The notes beneath the pieces were generated by a model. That model did not search any database. It was given only the letters and a program-made list of their open reading frames with translations, and was not told the origin of the DNA. The position numbers were made by a program, and so were the translations under genes. A DNA stretch of 64,000 nt from Paenibacillus thermotolerans (GTDB lineage Bacteria; Bacillota; Bacilli; Paenibacillales; YIM-B00363). Position 1 is the first letter of the stretch; every line of letters begins with the position of its first letter. The stretch lies in assembly GCF_028745515.1 (NCBI RefSeq), contig NZ_JAQZSG010000004.1:62001-126000 (forward strand). The letters run 5' to 3'. Shown piece after piece: positions 36,805 through 44,608 of the stretch.

Positions 36805-37715
36805 ACAAAACGTTGTTAGCAGGGCTCATGATTACCGGGTTCATGCTGTTAATCGCCGCTTTCGGACCGATGTTCGCACCCCATGAGCTCACCGATCAGG
36901 CGACCATCGAGTTTGTCGTGAAGGAGGACGGCAGCAGCGACATCATAGCCCCGCCGGTTCCACCCGGCAACTATTCGTATCCGCTCGGAACCGACAAGCT
37001 CGGTTACGATATATTGACCCAGCTTCTGTACGGGGCAAAATATACGATCTTGGCGGCGGTCGGCATCGCGTTTGCCAGAGTGGCGATCGGCGGGACGATC
37101 GGCATGCTGCTCGGATATACTAGCAGCGGCAAGAAAGGGTGGCAAATGTGGAGCTTGCTCGGCGGCATTCCGATGTTCATCATCGTCTGGTTTTTTTTAG
37201 CCGGCATTACATTTAATCCGGGTCTCGATCCGGTTAAGCTGACAATGTTGATGGGCGTCGTATTTCTTCTGGTCGGCTTGCCGAGCGTCATTGGCTCCGT
37301 AAAGGATAAAGCGTTTGAGATCAAAAACCGGCAGTTCGTGCTTGCTTCCCGTTCCATCGGTTCAGGACACTGGACGATCGTTCGGTCGCATCTGTTTCCG
37401 CATTTGAAGGAAAGCATGCTTATATTATTCGTGAATGAGATCATCTTGATCTTGGCGCTGTTCGGCCAACTCGGACTGTTCCGAATATTTATCGGCGGAA
37501 CGCGCGTCACTTGCTGCGACCCGGTCGAATACTCAAGCATCACGAAGGAGTGGGCCGGCCTCATCAGCTCCGCTAAGCTCGGCATCTATATTAATCAGTG
37601 GACGCTGTTTATTCCGCTTGCCGCATACGTTTTGTTAATCCTCGGATTTTATTGCGTTTCGAAAGGACTCGAGTCGAAGTATAAAGAAAAATACAGCAAA
37701 GCCGCCCATGTGTAG
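36801..37715 (+). CDS. Peptide/nickel-type ABC permease (DppC/OppC-like), orphan pair member 2
   Basis: A 304-residue permease. An N-terminal helix is followed by an extracellular loop with PVPPGNYSYPLGTDKLGYDILTQLLYGA, the family's usual 'GTD..G.D...R...G' region in slightly altered form. The coupling loop is NRQFVLASRSIGSGHWTIVRSHLFPHLKES. A Cys-Cys pair occurs in TRVTCCDPVEYS within an external loop. It starts as ATGA over its partner's stop. A terminator overlaps its own stop codon. Confidence 0.8.
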   Translation: MNKTLLAGLMITGFMLLIAAFGPMFAPHELTDQATIEFVVKEDGSSDIIAPPVPPGNYSYPLGTDKLGYDILTQLLYGAKYTILAAVGIAFARVAIGGTIGMLLGYTSSGKKGWQMWSLLGGIPMFIIVWFFLAGITFNPGLDPVKLTMLMGVVFLLVGLPSVIGSVKDKAFEIKNRQFVLASRSIGSGHWTIVRSHLFPHLKESMLILFVNEIILILALFGQLGLFRIFIGGTRVTCCDPVEYSSITKEWAGLISSAKLGIYINQWTLFIPLAAYVLLILGFYCVSKGLESKYKEKYSKAAHV

Positions 37716-37727
37716 GGCGGTTTTTTT
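37698..37727 (+). terminator. Terminator after the orphan permease pair
   Basis: CCGCCC pairs with GGGCGG around ATGTGTA, preceded by A residues and followed by seven T residues. It includes the stop codon region of the second permease. Confidence 0.85.
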
Positions 37728-37739
37728 GTTGTCTGCATA

Positions 37740-37797
37740 TTGCAATCGGACGCTCGCTTTGGATATAATTCCATAGGTGAACAGTTCAACAGTTGAA
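37740..37797 (+). promoter_or_regulatory. Promoter and MarR-type operator of the marR-MMPL operon
   Basis: TTGCAA at 37740-37745 and TATAAT at 37764-37769 (18-base spacer) form a promoter. The perfect palindrome TTCAACAGTTGAA at 37785-37797 lies just after the predicted start. Its size and position fit an autorepressing MarR dimer. Confidence 0.65.
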
Positions 37798-37820
37798 TTA
37801 AATGGGACAGGGGGGAGAGC

Positions 37821-38282
37821 GTGAATCGGGAGAAGCTTCGTGAATTGGTGAAAAGATACGATGAGGTTTACGATTTCGTATCGCAAAAGGTTACGTCGTT
37901 TTACGGGCAATTTGCGGGGAGCGATAATTTGACGGTGGATCAGATGTACGCTCTCAAGTACATCGTGCGGCGCGGACGATGTCCTTCCTCGGAGCTGGCG
38001 GAGGCGTGCAACGTGAACCGCGGAGCGGTCACCGCCATGGTGAACCGGCTGGAAGCGAAGGGCTACGTAGAAAGAGTCAGCGACGAACGGGACCGGAGGC
38101 TGGTGCTGCTGCAGCCGACGAAGCTCGGGAACGAAGTGTTTCTGGCTGTGGAGGAGAAATTTTTGTCCTTCGCCGAGTTTTATCTTTCGGAACTGCCGGA
38201 CGAGGAGATGGAGCAATTTGTCCGCACGTATGAGAAGCTGGCTACAATTATCCGCAAAGTAGAAGAGGAGGGTCTTTGTTGA
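37821..38282 (+). CDS. MarR family transcriptional regulator
   Basis: A 153-residue winged-helix regulator. Helices around SELAEACNVNRGAVTAMVNRLEAKGYVERV form the DNA-recognition part, and the wing is DERDRRLVLLQPT. N- and C-terminal helices would form the dimer and ligand pocket. It starts at GTG 37821 with GGGGGAGA upstream and overlaps the MMPL exporter gene. The pairing mirrors the YdgG-YdgH arrangement of Bacillus, where the regulator represses the exporter. It probably binds the TTCAACAGTTGAA palindrome upstream and is released by a compound the exporter removes. Confidence 0.92.
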   Translation: MNREKLRELVKRYDEVYDFVSQKVTSFYGQFAGSDNLTVDQMYALKYIVRRGRCPSSELAEACNVNRGAVTAMVNRLEAKGYVERVSDERDRRLVLLQPTKLGNEVFLAVEEKFLSFAEFYLSELPDEEMEQFVRTYEKLATIIRKVEEEGLC

Positions 38283-41200
38283 TTGACCGGTTAATTACAT
38301 TGCGCTGGGTCGTATTTGTATGCTGGATTGCGGCGATTGCCGCCCTGCTGCTGACTTCTCCAAGCATGGCGGAGCTGATCCGCGAAAAAGGCGGCATCAC
38401 GATTCCGGACGGCGCCAAGTCGACGATCGGCGAAGACATATTGGCTGCGCATACGGACGGTGACGATGGATCGTTCGGCGCGGTACTCGTATTTCACCGC
38501 GAGCAAGGGCTGACTGAGGACGACCGCCGAGCGATCAAAGCCGCGTATGATAAGCTTGACGCCAATGCCGAAAAGCTTGGCGTCGTGTCGCTCACAACAG
38601 TAGAGAGCAGCGCCGAGCTGAAGGATCGGATGCTTTCGAAAGACGGGACGACCGAAATTGCGCTCGTCGAAGTCGACCCCGGCAATAGAGAAATCGCCGA
38701 AGTAAGGGAGCAGCTCCAGTCGGAGATCGGCGATGCGGACGTTCCTCATTATTTTACGGGGGCGCCTTTCATTGACGAGGATGTCATCATTTCGTCCGAG
38801 GAAGGCTTAAAGAAGACGGAATGGATTACGGTTGTATTTATTCTAGCGGTGCTCCTGCTCGTTTTTCGTTCGCCGATCGCCGCTCTTATTCCGCTGCTGA
38901 CCGTAGGCATGTCTTATGCCGCCAGCGGTGCGGTCGTCGCCTTTTTGGCGGAATATGCGGATTTTCCGATCTCGAATTTTACGCAAATATTTATGGTGGC
39001 CGTGTTGTTCGGCATCGGGACGGATTATTGCATATTGCTGCTCAGCCGATTTAAGGAAGAGCTGGCGAAGGGCGGCGCGGTGAACGAAGCGGTCAAGGCT
39101 ACATACCGGACTGCGGGCAAAACCGTCATATTCAGCGCTTTGGCCGGCCTCGTCGGGTTTGCCGCGATCGGACTTTCGGAATTTAAGCTGTATAAATCGG
39201 CGGTAGCGGTCGCAGTGGGGATTTCGGTTCTCATGCTGGCTTTGTCGACACTGGTGCCTTTCTTTATGTCCGTACTCGGAAAAATCATATTTTGGCCGGC
39301 TAAAGGAGAATTAAAGCATAAGCCGAATCGGCTGTGGGGCGCCTTCGGCGCGTTCTCCGCTTCCCGGCCGTTGGTAACGATTTTGATTATCGCGGCTGTT
39401 TCCGTGCCGTTGCTTGTTTCCTATAACGGCTCTTTATCCTACGATTCCTTGAGCGAAATCGGCGACGGCTACGATTCCGTCAAAGGCTTCCAAATTATTT
39501 CGGACCGGTTCGGTCCCGGTGAATCGCTGCCGACGAAGCTGATCATTGAAAGCGACGAGCCGCTTGATACGGAAGAGGGCCTCGCCATGATCGAGCGCGT
39601 CTCCCGCGAGGTCAGCGCAGTGCCTGGGGTGGCGCACGTTCGCGGCGCAACGCGTCCGCTCGGCGAGCCGATCGCCGAATTCGAGATGTCGTCGCAGCTC
39701 GGGACGCTCGCAGGCGGATTAGGCGAAGGCCGCGACGGCATAGACACGATTTCGAGCGGCTTGTCGGAGGCGGCGAATGCGCTTGACGATTCGAAGCCGA
39801 AGCTGGAGGAGGCTTCGGCGGGCGTAGGCAAGCTGATTGACGGAACGAAGCAGCTGCAGAGCGTCGTCGGCGAATTGACCGGCGCGATCGATCAGCTGGA
39901 GCGCGGCGTGCGTGACGGTTCCGCGGGAGCGGAGGAGCTGCGAGCCGGGCTCGAGCAGGCGCGTGTCAGCGCCGAGCGGATCGCCGACGGCGGGAAACAG
40001 CTTTCCGCCGCTTATGAGGCGGTCGGCGCCGGCTTGCAGCAGCTTTCGGCCGGATATGACGGCATTCTTTCCGGGATTAAGCAACTGCAGCAAGGGCTTG
40101 CGGGGGCGAAAGCGTCCGCCGTAGGGCTCGGTAAGTCGCATCCGGAGCTTACCGATGACCCGCAGTATGCGGCGTTGACTGCCGCGCTTGACGGCTCGCT
40201 TGCCGGGGCGGAGCAGCTGTCGCAGTCGCTTGCGGTCTTGAACGCGGAGCTGGCGAAGGCTGCCGGCGGCGTTGCGCAAGCGAATGCGGGCTTCTCGGAG
40301 TCGGTTAAAGGCCAGGCGGCGCTTGCGGCGGGACTCGGACGGCTCGCGCAAGGAATCGGAGAGCTGGAGAAGGGTCTGACGCAGGCTGCGGACGGCCATA
40401 AGCTGCTGCTGCAGAAGCTTCCGGCCATGAACGACGGGCTGAAGCAGCTGGAGAAAGGACAGGGCTCCGTTCGGGAAGGCTTTGATTCGCTTATTTCGCA
40501 GTTGGGTCAATTGAACACGGGACTTTCGGAAAGCGTGAACGGGCTTGAGCAAATTTCGGACGGTCTGGGCTCCGCAATTGAATACGCGGACAACGCGGCC
40601 GCCGAGACGGCGTCTCCGCTCGCAGGCTGGCACATTCCGGAGGAAGCGCTAAAGAACGAGGATTTGCAGGTCGCTTTCGACGCGTATATGACGAAGGACC
40701 GGAAGGTAGCGACGCTTGATGTTGTACTGTCGAATCATCCGTATTCAAAGGCTGCGCTTGACTCGATCGGCGATGTCGAGAACGCGGTAACACGCGCGCT
40801 TGCCGGCACCGAGTGGAAGGATGCGAGAGTCGGCATCGGCGGCGTCAGCAGCATCTACCACGATTTGGGAAATATTACGGCGAACGATTATAAACGAACG
40901 GTTTCGTTCATGATCGCGGGAATATTTTTGATCCTTGTCGTGCTGCTTCGTTCGCTGGTGATGCCGATTTACTTGATCGGATCGCTGCTGCTTACGTATT
41001 TCAGCAGCCTATCGATTACCGAGCTCGTGTTTGTTCACGGCTTCGGGTATTCCGGTCTGAACTGGACGGTTCCGTTCTTCGGGTTCGTGCTACTGATGGC
41101 GCTTGGCGTAGACTACAGCATGTTCTTGATGGACCGGTTTAACGAGAACGGGCATTTGTCCGTGAAAGATGCGATCGTGCAAGCGATGAAGCAGATGGGA

Positions 41201-41488
41201 AGCGTCATTATTTCTGCGGCTGTCATCTTGTCCGGCACCTTCGCGGCGATGTATCCTTCCGGCGTATTGTCGCTGCTGGAAATCGCAACGGTGCTGCTCG
41301 TCGGATTGATGCTGTATTGTTTCGTATTTTTGCCGTTGTTTGTGGCGGCGGCCGTTCGTTTGTTAGGCTCCGCGAACTGGTGGCCGTTTATGAAACGCCG
41401 CAGCGGCGCCGGCTATGCCGCCGATGATGGCGGGGGGCATGAGCAGAGCGCCGGAGCTATTGTTCGCGGCACGGAGTTTGAGGTGTAA
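38279..41488 (+). CDS. MMPL/RND-superfamily exporter with coiled-coil repeat insert
   Basis: A 1069-residue exporter of the YdfJ/MmpL class, with two RND-like membrane bundles (about 170-370 and 865-1050). FTQIFMVAVLFGIGTDYCILLLSRFKEE and the later FGFVLLMALGVDYSMFLMDRFNENG are the paired helix-4 motifs with the proton-relay Asp. Between them, about residues 480-770, is a long extracellular segment of repeated L-x-x-G-x-x-Q-L units (GTKQLQSVVGELTG, GGKQLSAAYEAVGAGLQQL). The start is TTG 38279 after GAGGAGGG. It is translationally coupled to the marR gene. Substrate unknown, likely a lipid or toxic amphiphile. Confidence 0.9.
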   Translation: MIDRLITLRWVVFVCWIAAIAALLLTSPSMAELIREKGGITIPDGAKSTIGEDILAAHTDGDDGSFGAVLVFHREQGLTEDDRRAIKAAYDKLDANAEKLGVVSLTTVESSAELKDRMLSKDGTTEIALVEVDPGNREIAEVREQLQSEIGDADVPHYFTGAPFIDEDVIISSEEGLKKTEWITVVFILAVLLLVFRSPIAALIPLLTVGMSYAASGAVVAFLAEYADFPISNFTQIFMVAVLFGIGTDYCILLLSRFKEELAKGGAVNEAVKATYRTAGKTVIFSALAGLVGFAAIGLSEFKLYKSAVAVAVGISVLMLALSTLVPFFMSVLGKIIFWPAKGELKHKPNRLWGAFGAFSASRPLVTILIIAAVSVPLLVSYNGSLSYDSLSEIGDGYDSVKGFQIISDRFGPGESLPTKLIIESDEPLDTEEGLAMIERVSREVSAVPGVAHVRGATRPLGEPIAEFEMSSQLGTLAGGLGEGRDGIDTISSGLSEAANALDDSKPKLEEASAGVGKLIDGTKQLQSVVGELTGAIDQLERGVRDGSAGAEELRAGLEQARVSAERIADGGKQLSAAYEAVGAGLQQLSAGYDGILSGIKQLQQGLAGAKASAVGLGKSHPELTDDPQYAALTAALDGSLAGAEQLSQSLAVLNAELAKAAGGVAQANAGFSESVKGQAALAAGLGRLAQGIGELEKGLTQAADGHKLLLQKLPAMNDGLKQLEKGQGSVREGFDSLISQLGQLNTGLSESVNGLEQISDGLGSAIEYADNAAAETASPLAGWHIPEEALKNEDLQVAFDAYMTKDRKVATLDVVLSNHPYSKAALDSIGDVENAVTRALAGTEWKDARVGIGGVSSIYHDLGNITANDYKRTVSFMIAGIFLILVVLLRSLVMPIYLIGSLLLTYFSSLSITELVFVHGFGYSGLNWTVPFFGFVLLMALGVDYSMFLMDRFNENGHLSVKDAIVQAMKQMGSVIISAAVILSGTFAAMYPSGVLSLLEIATVLLVGLMLYCFVFLPLFVAAAVRLLGSANWWPFMKRRSGAGYAADDGGGHEQSAGAIVRGTEFEV

Positions 41489-41496
41489 ATCGAGCG

Positions 41497-41526
41497 GTCT
41501 CCGGCATATGTCGGGGACCTTTTTTT
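41497..41526 (+). terminator. Terminator of the marR-MMPL operon
   Basis: GGTCTCCGGC pairs with GTCGGGGACC (one wobble and one mismatch) around ATAT, followed by a T run. Confidence 0.85.
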
Positions 41527-41547
41527 CTGTGTTATGTGCCGCAGTCG

Positions 41548-41703
41548 AGGAGAAAGTACCTTTGTTGAGTGCCGTAGTCGCGAAGTGTCGCCGAACCAAG
41601 TGCGAAAATGCCAATGTGGCGTTTTGGAGATTACAGCGGAATAAAGTTCCGTTCGAGGTGGCCGGACGTGCAGTGCGGGAGAGTGCAACGGAACGAAGTT
41701 CCG
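41548..41703. repeat. Palindromic repeat cluster related to the 57-kb array
   Basis: Four hairpin elements in 155 bases. The first (GGAGAAAG..., followed by TTGAGTGCCGTAGTC) aligns with the unit of the 57-kb array. The second is AAAATGCC-AATGT-GGCGTTTT (41605-41625). The third and fourth are CGGAA-N5-TTCCG at 41637-41651 and 41689-41703, exactly 52 bp apart. The same CGGAA/TTCCG pair ends the 57-kb array. No gene is present in this 290-base gap. Confidence 0.7.
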
Positions 41704-41778
41704 CAGTAACCGTCTCCCGCTAATGATTCTCCGCCATGCGGGAAACACTATCCTTAACCTAATGAAGGAGGGATCCGA

Positions 41779-42099
41779 ATGGCGAGAAGAAGCCGCCGTC
41801 TGCTTGTGCCGCAAGCGGGGCTTGGTATGTCGATGCTGAAGGCGGACATTATGAGGCGGGAGGGCTACGCCGTCGATCCGAACCGGCCTGAAACGGTAAA
41901 GTACGCCGTTGCCCAAAAGCTGGGAGTTCCGCTGGAGCCCGGATATAACGGGGGATTGACCACGGAAGATGCAGGCAAGGTTGGAGGGGCGATCGGCGGA
42001 CAAATGGTCAGGGAATTGATCCGACGCGCCCAACAACAGCTTGCGGGCCAACCGAGCGGGGGAGGTGAGCCTCATGACGGAACGCGACCGTGGAGGTAA
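41779..42099 (+). CDS. Alpha/beta-type small acid-soluble spore protein (divergent)
   Basis: A 106-residue SASP. The family core is visible: LKADIMRREGY, then KYAVAQKLGVPLEPGYNGGLTTEDAGKVGGAIGGQMVRELIRRAQQQLAG, with the VGGxxGGxMVrxLI DNA-binding block. These proteins coat spore DNA. It differs from typical members by a basic N-terminus, a longer C-terminal tail and loss of the usual Glu at the germination-protease site (KYAVAQ instead of the K-x-E-I-A type). AAGGAGGG precedes the ATG. A weak sigma-G-like pattern (TGATTC, 16 bases, CACTATC) lies at 41724-41752. The next small gene overlaps by 26 bases. Confidence 0.82.
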   Translation: MARRSRRLLVPQAGLGMSMLKADIMRREGYAVDPNRPETVKYAVAQKLGVPLEPGYNGGLTTEDAGKVGGAIGGQMVRELIRRAQQQLAGQPSGGGEPHDGTRPWR

Positions 42100-42232
42100 A
42101 AGACCGAGCAAAAGCTTCAACGAGCAGCAAAACATGGCTGAGTTCGGAGACGAGTCGATTACGCTGCAGCCGAACAAAGCGAAGGAATACGCGCCGAGTC
42201 TCAACAATATCAGCAAAAAAAGTACGGAATAA
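42074..42232 (+). CDS. Small hydrophilic protein, 52 aa, unknown
   Basis: A very polar 52-residue frame rich in Lys, Ser, Asn and Glu, with no hydrophobic segment. A near-perfect ribosome site (GGGGGAGGTGA) lies at normal distance from ATG 42074, within the end of the upstream spore-protein gene, overlapping it by 26 bases. A terminator follows at once. Size, charge and coupling to a SASP gene suggest another spore component, but I do not recognise the family. Confidence 0.6.
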   Translation: MTERDRGGKRPSKSFNEQQNMAEFGDESITLQPNKAKEYAPSLNNISKKSTE

Positions 42233-42247
42233 CCGTTGCCAGGCGTA

Positions 42248-42284
42248 AATACGCTCCCTTACTATGAAGGGGAGCGTATTTCTT
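42248..42284 (+). terminator. Terminator after the spore protein genes
   Basis: AATACGCTCCCTT pairs with AAGGGGAGCGTATT (one bulged G) around a short loop and is followed by TCTTT. Confidence 0.85.
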
Positions 42285-42303
42285 TATACAAGGAGAGAAC
42301 GGA

Positions 42304-42945
42304 ATGAAAATGCTGGTAACGGGGTTTGAACCGTTCGGAGAACATGCCGTAAATCCGACGGAGGAGCTCGTCCGCTCCATCAAAACTGAGGCGAATGAGC
42401 CGCTGAAAGAGATGGAAATCGTGACAGCCGTGCTGCCCGTCGTGTTCGACGAATGCGTGGAAAAGCTGATCGAGATTATAGAGGAGACGAAGCCTGACGC
42501 GGTCTTATGCTGCGGGCTTGCCGCGGGCAGATCGGCGGTAACGGTGGAAAGAATCGGCATCAACATAAAAGATGTAGGAGACGGGCAGGCGCGGAAGGAC
42601 AACAGCGGTCAAGCTCCGACTGCGGAAAAAATCGTGCCGGGAGGTCCGGACGGATTGTTCGCCACAATCCCGGTGGAATCGATCGTGCGCCGCATGCAGC
42701 AGGAAGGAATTCCCGCCTCCGTCAGCAACACGGCCGGAACGTACATATGCAACAATACGCTCTACGGGCTGCTCCACGCCGCAAAAGAGCGCAACTGGCC
42801 GATTCGCGGAGGGTTTATTCATTTTCCGGCAACTCCGGTAATGGCGGCGCAAAAGCCGGCGCTTCCGAGCATGTCGATCGACACGATGAAGCGTGCGCTC
42901 ACAACCGCGATCTTGGCGACTGCGGAAGCGCTCCAAAGAACCTAA
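42304..42945 (+). CDS. pcp: Pyroglutamyl-peptidase I
   Basis: A 213-residue C15 cysteine peptidase that removes N-terminal pyroglutamate from peptides in the cytosol. The start VTGFEPFGEHAVNPTEE is the family signature; the catalytic Cys lies in VSNTAGTYICNNTLYGLLH and the catalytic His in GGFIHFPATP, with the Glu in the CGLAAGR-adjacent region. AAGGAGAGAA precedes ATG 42304. It converges with modB. Two short hairpins, each with a four-base TTCG loop when read on the minus strand, lie between the stops. Confidence 0.94.
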   Translation: MKMLVTGFEPFGEHAVNPTEELVRSIKTEANEPLKEMEIVTAVLPVVFDECVEKLIEIIEETKPDAVLCCGLAAGRSAVTVERIGINIKDVGDGQARKDNSGQAPTAEKIVPGGPDGLFATIPVESIVRRMQQEGIPASVSNTAGTYICNNTLYGLLHAAKERNWPIRGGFIHFPATPVMAAQKPALPSMSIDTMKRALTTAILATAEALQRT

Positions 42946-42978
42946 ACGGCCGAAGGCCCCCAAGGCTCCCCGAAGGAG

Positions 42979-43638
42979 CTAATCGCGAATACGTCCCGCC
43001 GCAAATAACAGCGCGAACGATACGACCGCCATTACCCCGGACCAAGCCCAAGCCAGGTCGAACCGGCCGGTTTCCACCGCCACATAAATAGCGGAAGGAA
43101 CCGTCTGCGTACGGCCCGGAATGATGCCGGCCACCATCATCGTCGCGCCGAATTCGCCCAAGCTGCGGGCAAAGCCGAGCACGAACGCGGCGATCAGCGA
43201 CCGGCGGGCAAGCGGAAGCAGCACATAGCGCAGCGTCTGAAACGGGGAGGCGCCCATTGACCGGGCGGCCGCCAGCAGCTCCTCCTCTACGACCTCAAAG
43301 CCCGATCGGACCGTCATATAAACGAGCGGAAAAGCAATGAATACGGAAGCCGCAACGGCCGCCCCCGGGGTGAACAAGACGCCTGAGCCCCAAATCGCTT
43401 CGAGCAGAGGAGCTATGGGGCTCGACTTGCCGAGCAGCACAAGCAGGGAAAAGCCGATCACCGTCGGCGGAAGCACGAGCGGCAGCAGAAAAACCGTTTC
43501 GATCGCCGATTTGCCGGGGAACCTCCGCCTGGCCAACGCCCAAGCGGCGACAATGCCGAGTATGAATGCAATCGTTCCGGATACGGCGGCAATTTCAAGC
43601 GACAGCCGCACCGGAATCCAAAATGAATCGGTTAACAA
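42979..43638 (-). CDS. modB: Molybdate ABC transporter permease
   Basis: A 219-residue five-helix permease of the molybdate type. The family marks are FLLPLVLPPTVIGFSLLVLLG early and the ATPase-docking loop ELLAAARSMGASPFQTLRYVLLPLARR, then ARSLGEFGATMMVAGIIPGRTQT. The start is TTG 43638: AAGGGAGA is eight bases upstream and lies just after the modA stop; longer starts run into modA. No modC ATPase gene is adjacent, so the ATPase must be encoded elsewhere or shared. Two short hairpins after the stop may act as a weak terminator. Confidence 0.92.
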   Translation of the reverse strand: MLTDSFWIPVRLSLEIAAVSGTIAFILGIVAAWALARRRFPGKSAIETVFLLPLVLPPTVIGFSLLVLLGKSSPIAPLLEAIWGSGVLFTPGAAVAASVFIAFPLVYMTVRSGFEVVEEELLAAARSMGASPFQTLRYVLLPLARRSLIAAFVLGFARSLGEFGATMMVAGIIPGRTQTVPSAIYVAVETGRFDLAWAWSGVMAVVSFALLFAAGRIRD

Positions 43639-43654
43639 CGACGATTTCTCCCTT

Positions 43655-44482
43655 TTAACGGAGGTCCAAAAAACCCGCTTTAGTAAAAACCCCAACAGCC
43701 TCGTCATCTTGCAAAAAATTTACAAAAGCGCCCGCTTCGGCCGCATGCTCTGTATGTTCCAACACAGAAGCAGGGTACGCGATGTCGTCATACCCGTTCT
43801 CGTCCGGCAAAAAGGCGATGCGCACCCGATCGCTCCGCTGCGCATCCGTTACATAAACGAACCCCGCATCCGCATTGCCCGTCTCAACAATGGACAGCAC
43901 GCTGCGGACATCTTTTCCGAATACGAGCTTCTTGGACAGCGGCTTCCAGAGCCCGGCCGAGTCAAGCGACTGCTTCGCGTACTTACCCGCCGGTACCGTC
44001 TCCGGCTGGCCGACCGCGATCGTCGCAAATCGCTTCTCCGTTAGCTCGTCCAACTGCTCCAGCCGCTCTGCCGAAGCCTCGGGCACAATGACGGCCAACC
44101 GGTTCCCAAGAAACCGCTGCACGGACTCCTCCCTGACGAGCTTCCGCTCAACAAGAGCGTCCATTTCGTTGCTCCCGGCGGAAATAAACACATCAGCCTG
44201 TGCGCCCTGCTCGATTTGCCGCTGTAATGTACCGGATGATGCGAAATTATATACGACTTTCACATTCGGGTAACGCGTTTCGAACAGCGGCTGAATCTCG
44301 CCCAAGCTGTCGGATAGCGATGCGGCCGCAAAAATCAGCAATTCGACGCGATCGCTTCCGGTGCCGCCGCCTTGGCTTTGACCGCCCGAGCAGCCCGCAA
44401 TTCCCGCAATTCCCGCAATTCCCGCAATTCCCGCACTGACCGCCGCCGATAACCACAACATTTTTAAAAGAAAATAACGCAC
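43655..44482 (-). CDS. modA: Molybdate-binding lipoprotein
   Basis: A 275-residue ModA. The signal peptide carries a tandem IAG repeat and ends IAGC, the lipobox. The mature domain starts ELLIFAAASLSDSLGEI with the Ser/Ala oxyanion site, then NFASSGTLQRQIEQGAQADVFISAG, IVETGNADAGFVYVTDA and the end of the ligand pocket. It captures molybdate outside the cell for ModB; MoaB at 22300-22821 later uses it for cofactor synthesis. GTG 44482 with GGGAG ten bases upstream is preferred; ATG 44461 would shorten the signal. See the nine-base repeat within the signal region. Confidence 0.92.
   Translation of the reverse strand: MRYFLLKMLWLSAAVSAGIAGIAGIAGIAGCSGGQSQGGGTGSDRVELLIFAAASLSDSLGEIQPLFETRYPNVKVVYNFASSGTLQRQIEQGAQADVFISAGSNEMDALVERKLVREESVQRFLGNRLAVIVPEASAERLEQLDELTEKRFATIAVGQPETVPAGKYAKQSLDSAGLWKPLSKKLVFGKDVRSVLSIVETGNADAGFVYVTDAQRSDRVRIAFLPDENGYDDIAYPASVLEHTEHAAEAGAFVNFLQDDEAVGVFTKAGFLDLR
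44394..44438. repeat. Nine-base tandem repeat inside the modA signal peptide
   Basis: Four perfect copies of CCCGCAATT at 44394-44429 plus a partial fifth (CCCGCACTG). On the coding strand they give repeated Ile-Ala-Gly just before the lipobox Cys. Because the unit is nine bases, copy changes keep the frame and only alter the length of the hydrophobic signal core. Confidence 0.9.
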
Positions 44483-44608
44483 CGGCAAGACACTCCCGAT
44501 CAATCCCGTAGGGGCTAAAATACTTTCCCTATCATACCATGCCGGTTGCGGTGAATACATGCGTTCGCAATCGGAAACGATAACAATGGAAAAGGGAGGT
44601 AACCCGGA

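Noticed and set aside
39719-40633. Minus-strand frame of 304 codons inside the MMPL gene
   Set aside because: Arg/Leu-rich shadow of the repeated coiled-coil region; no ribosome site or motif.
41413-42216. Minus-strand frame across the 41.6-kb repeats and spore protein gene
   Set aside because: It spans a terminator, hairpin repeats and a conserved plus-strand gene, and has no family resemblance.
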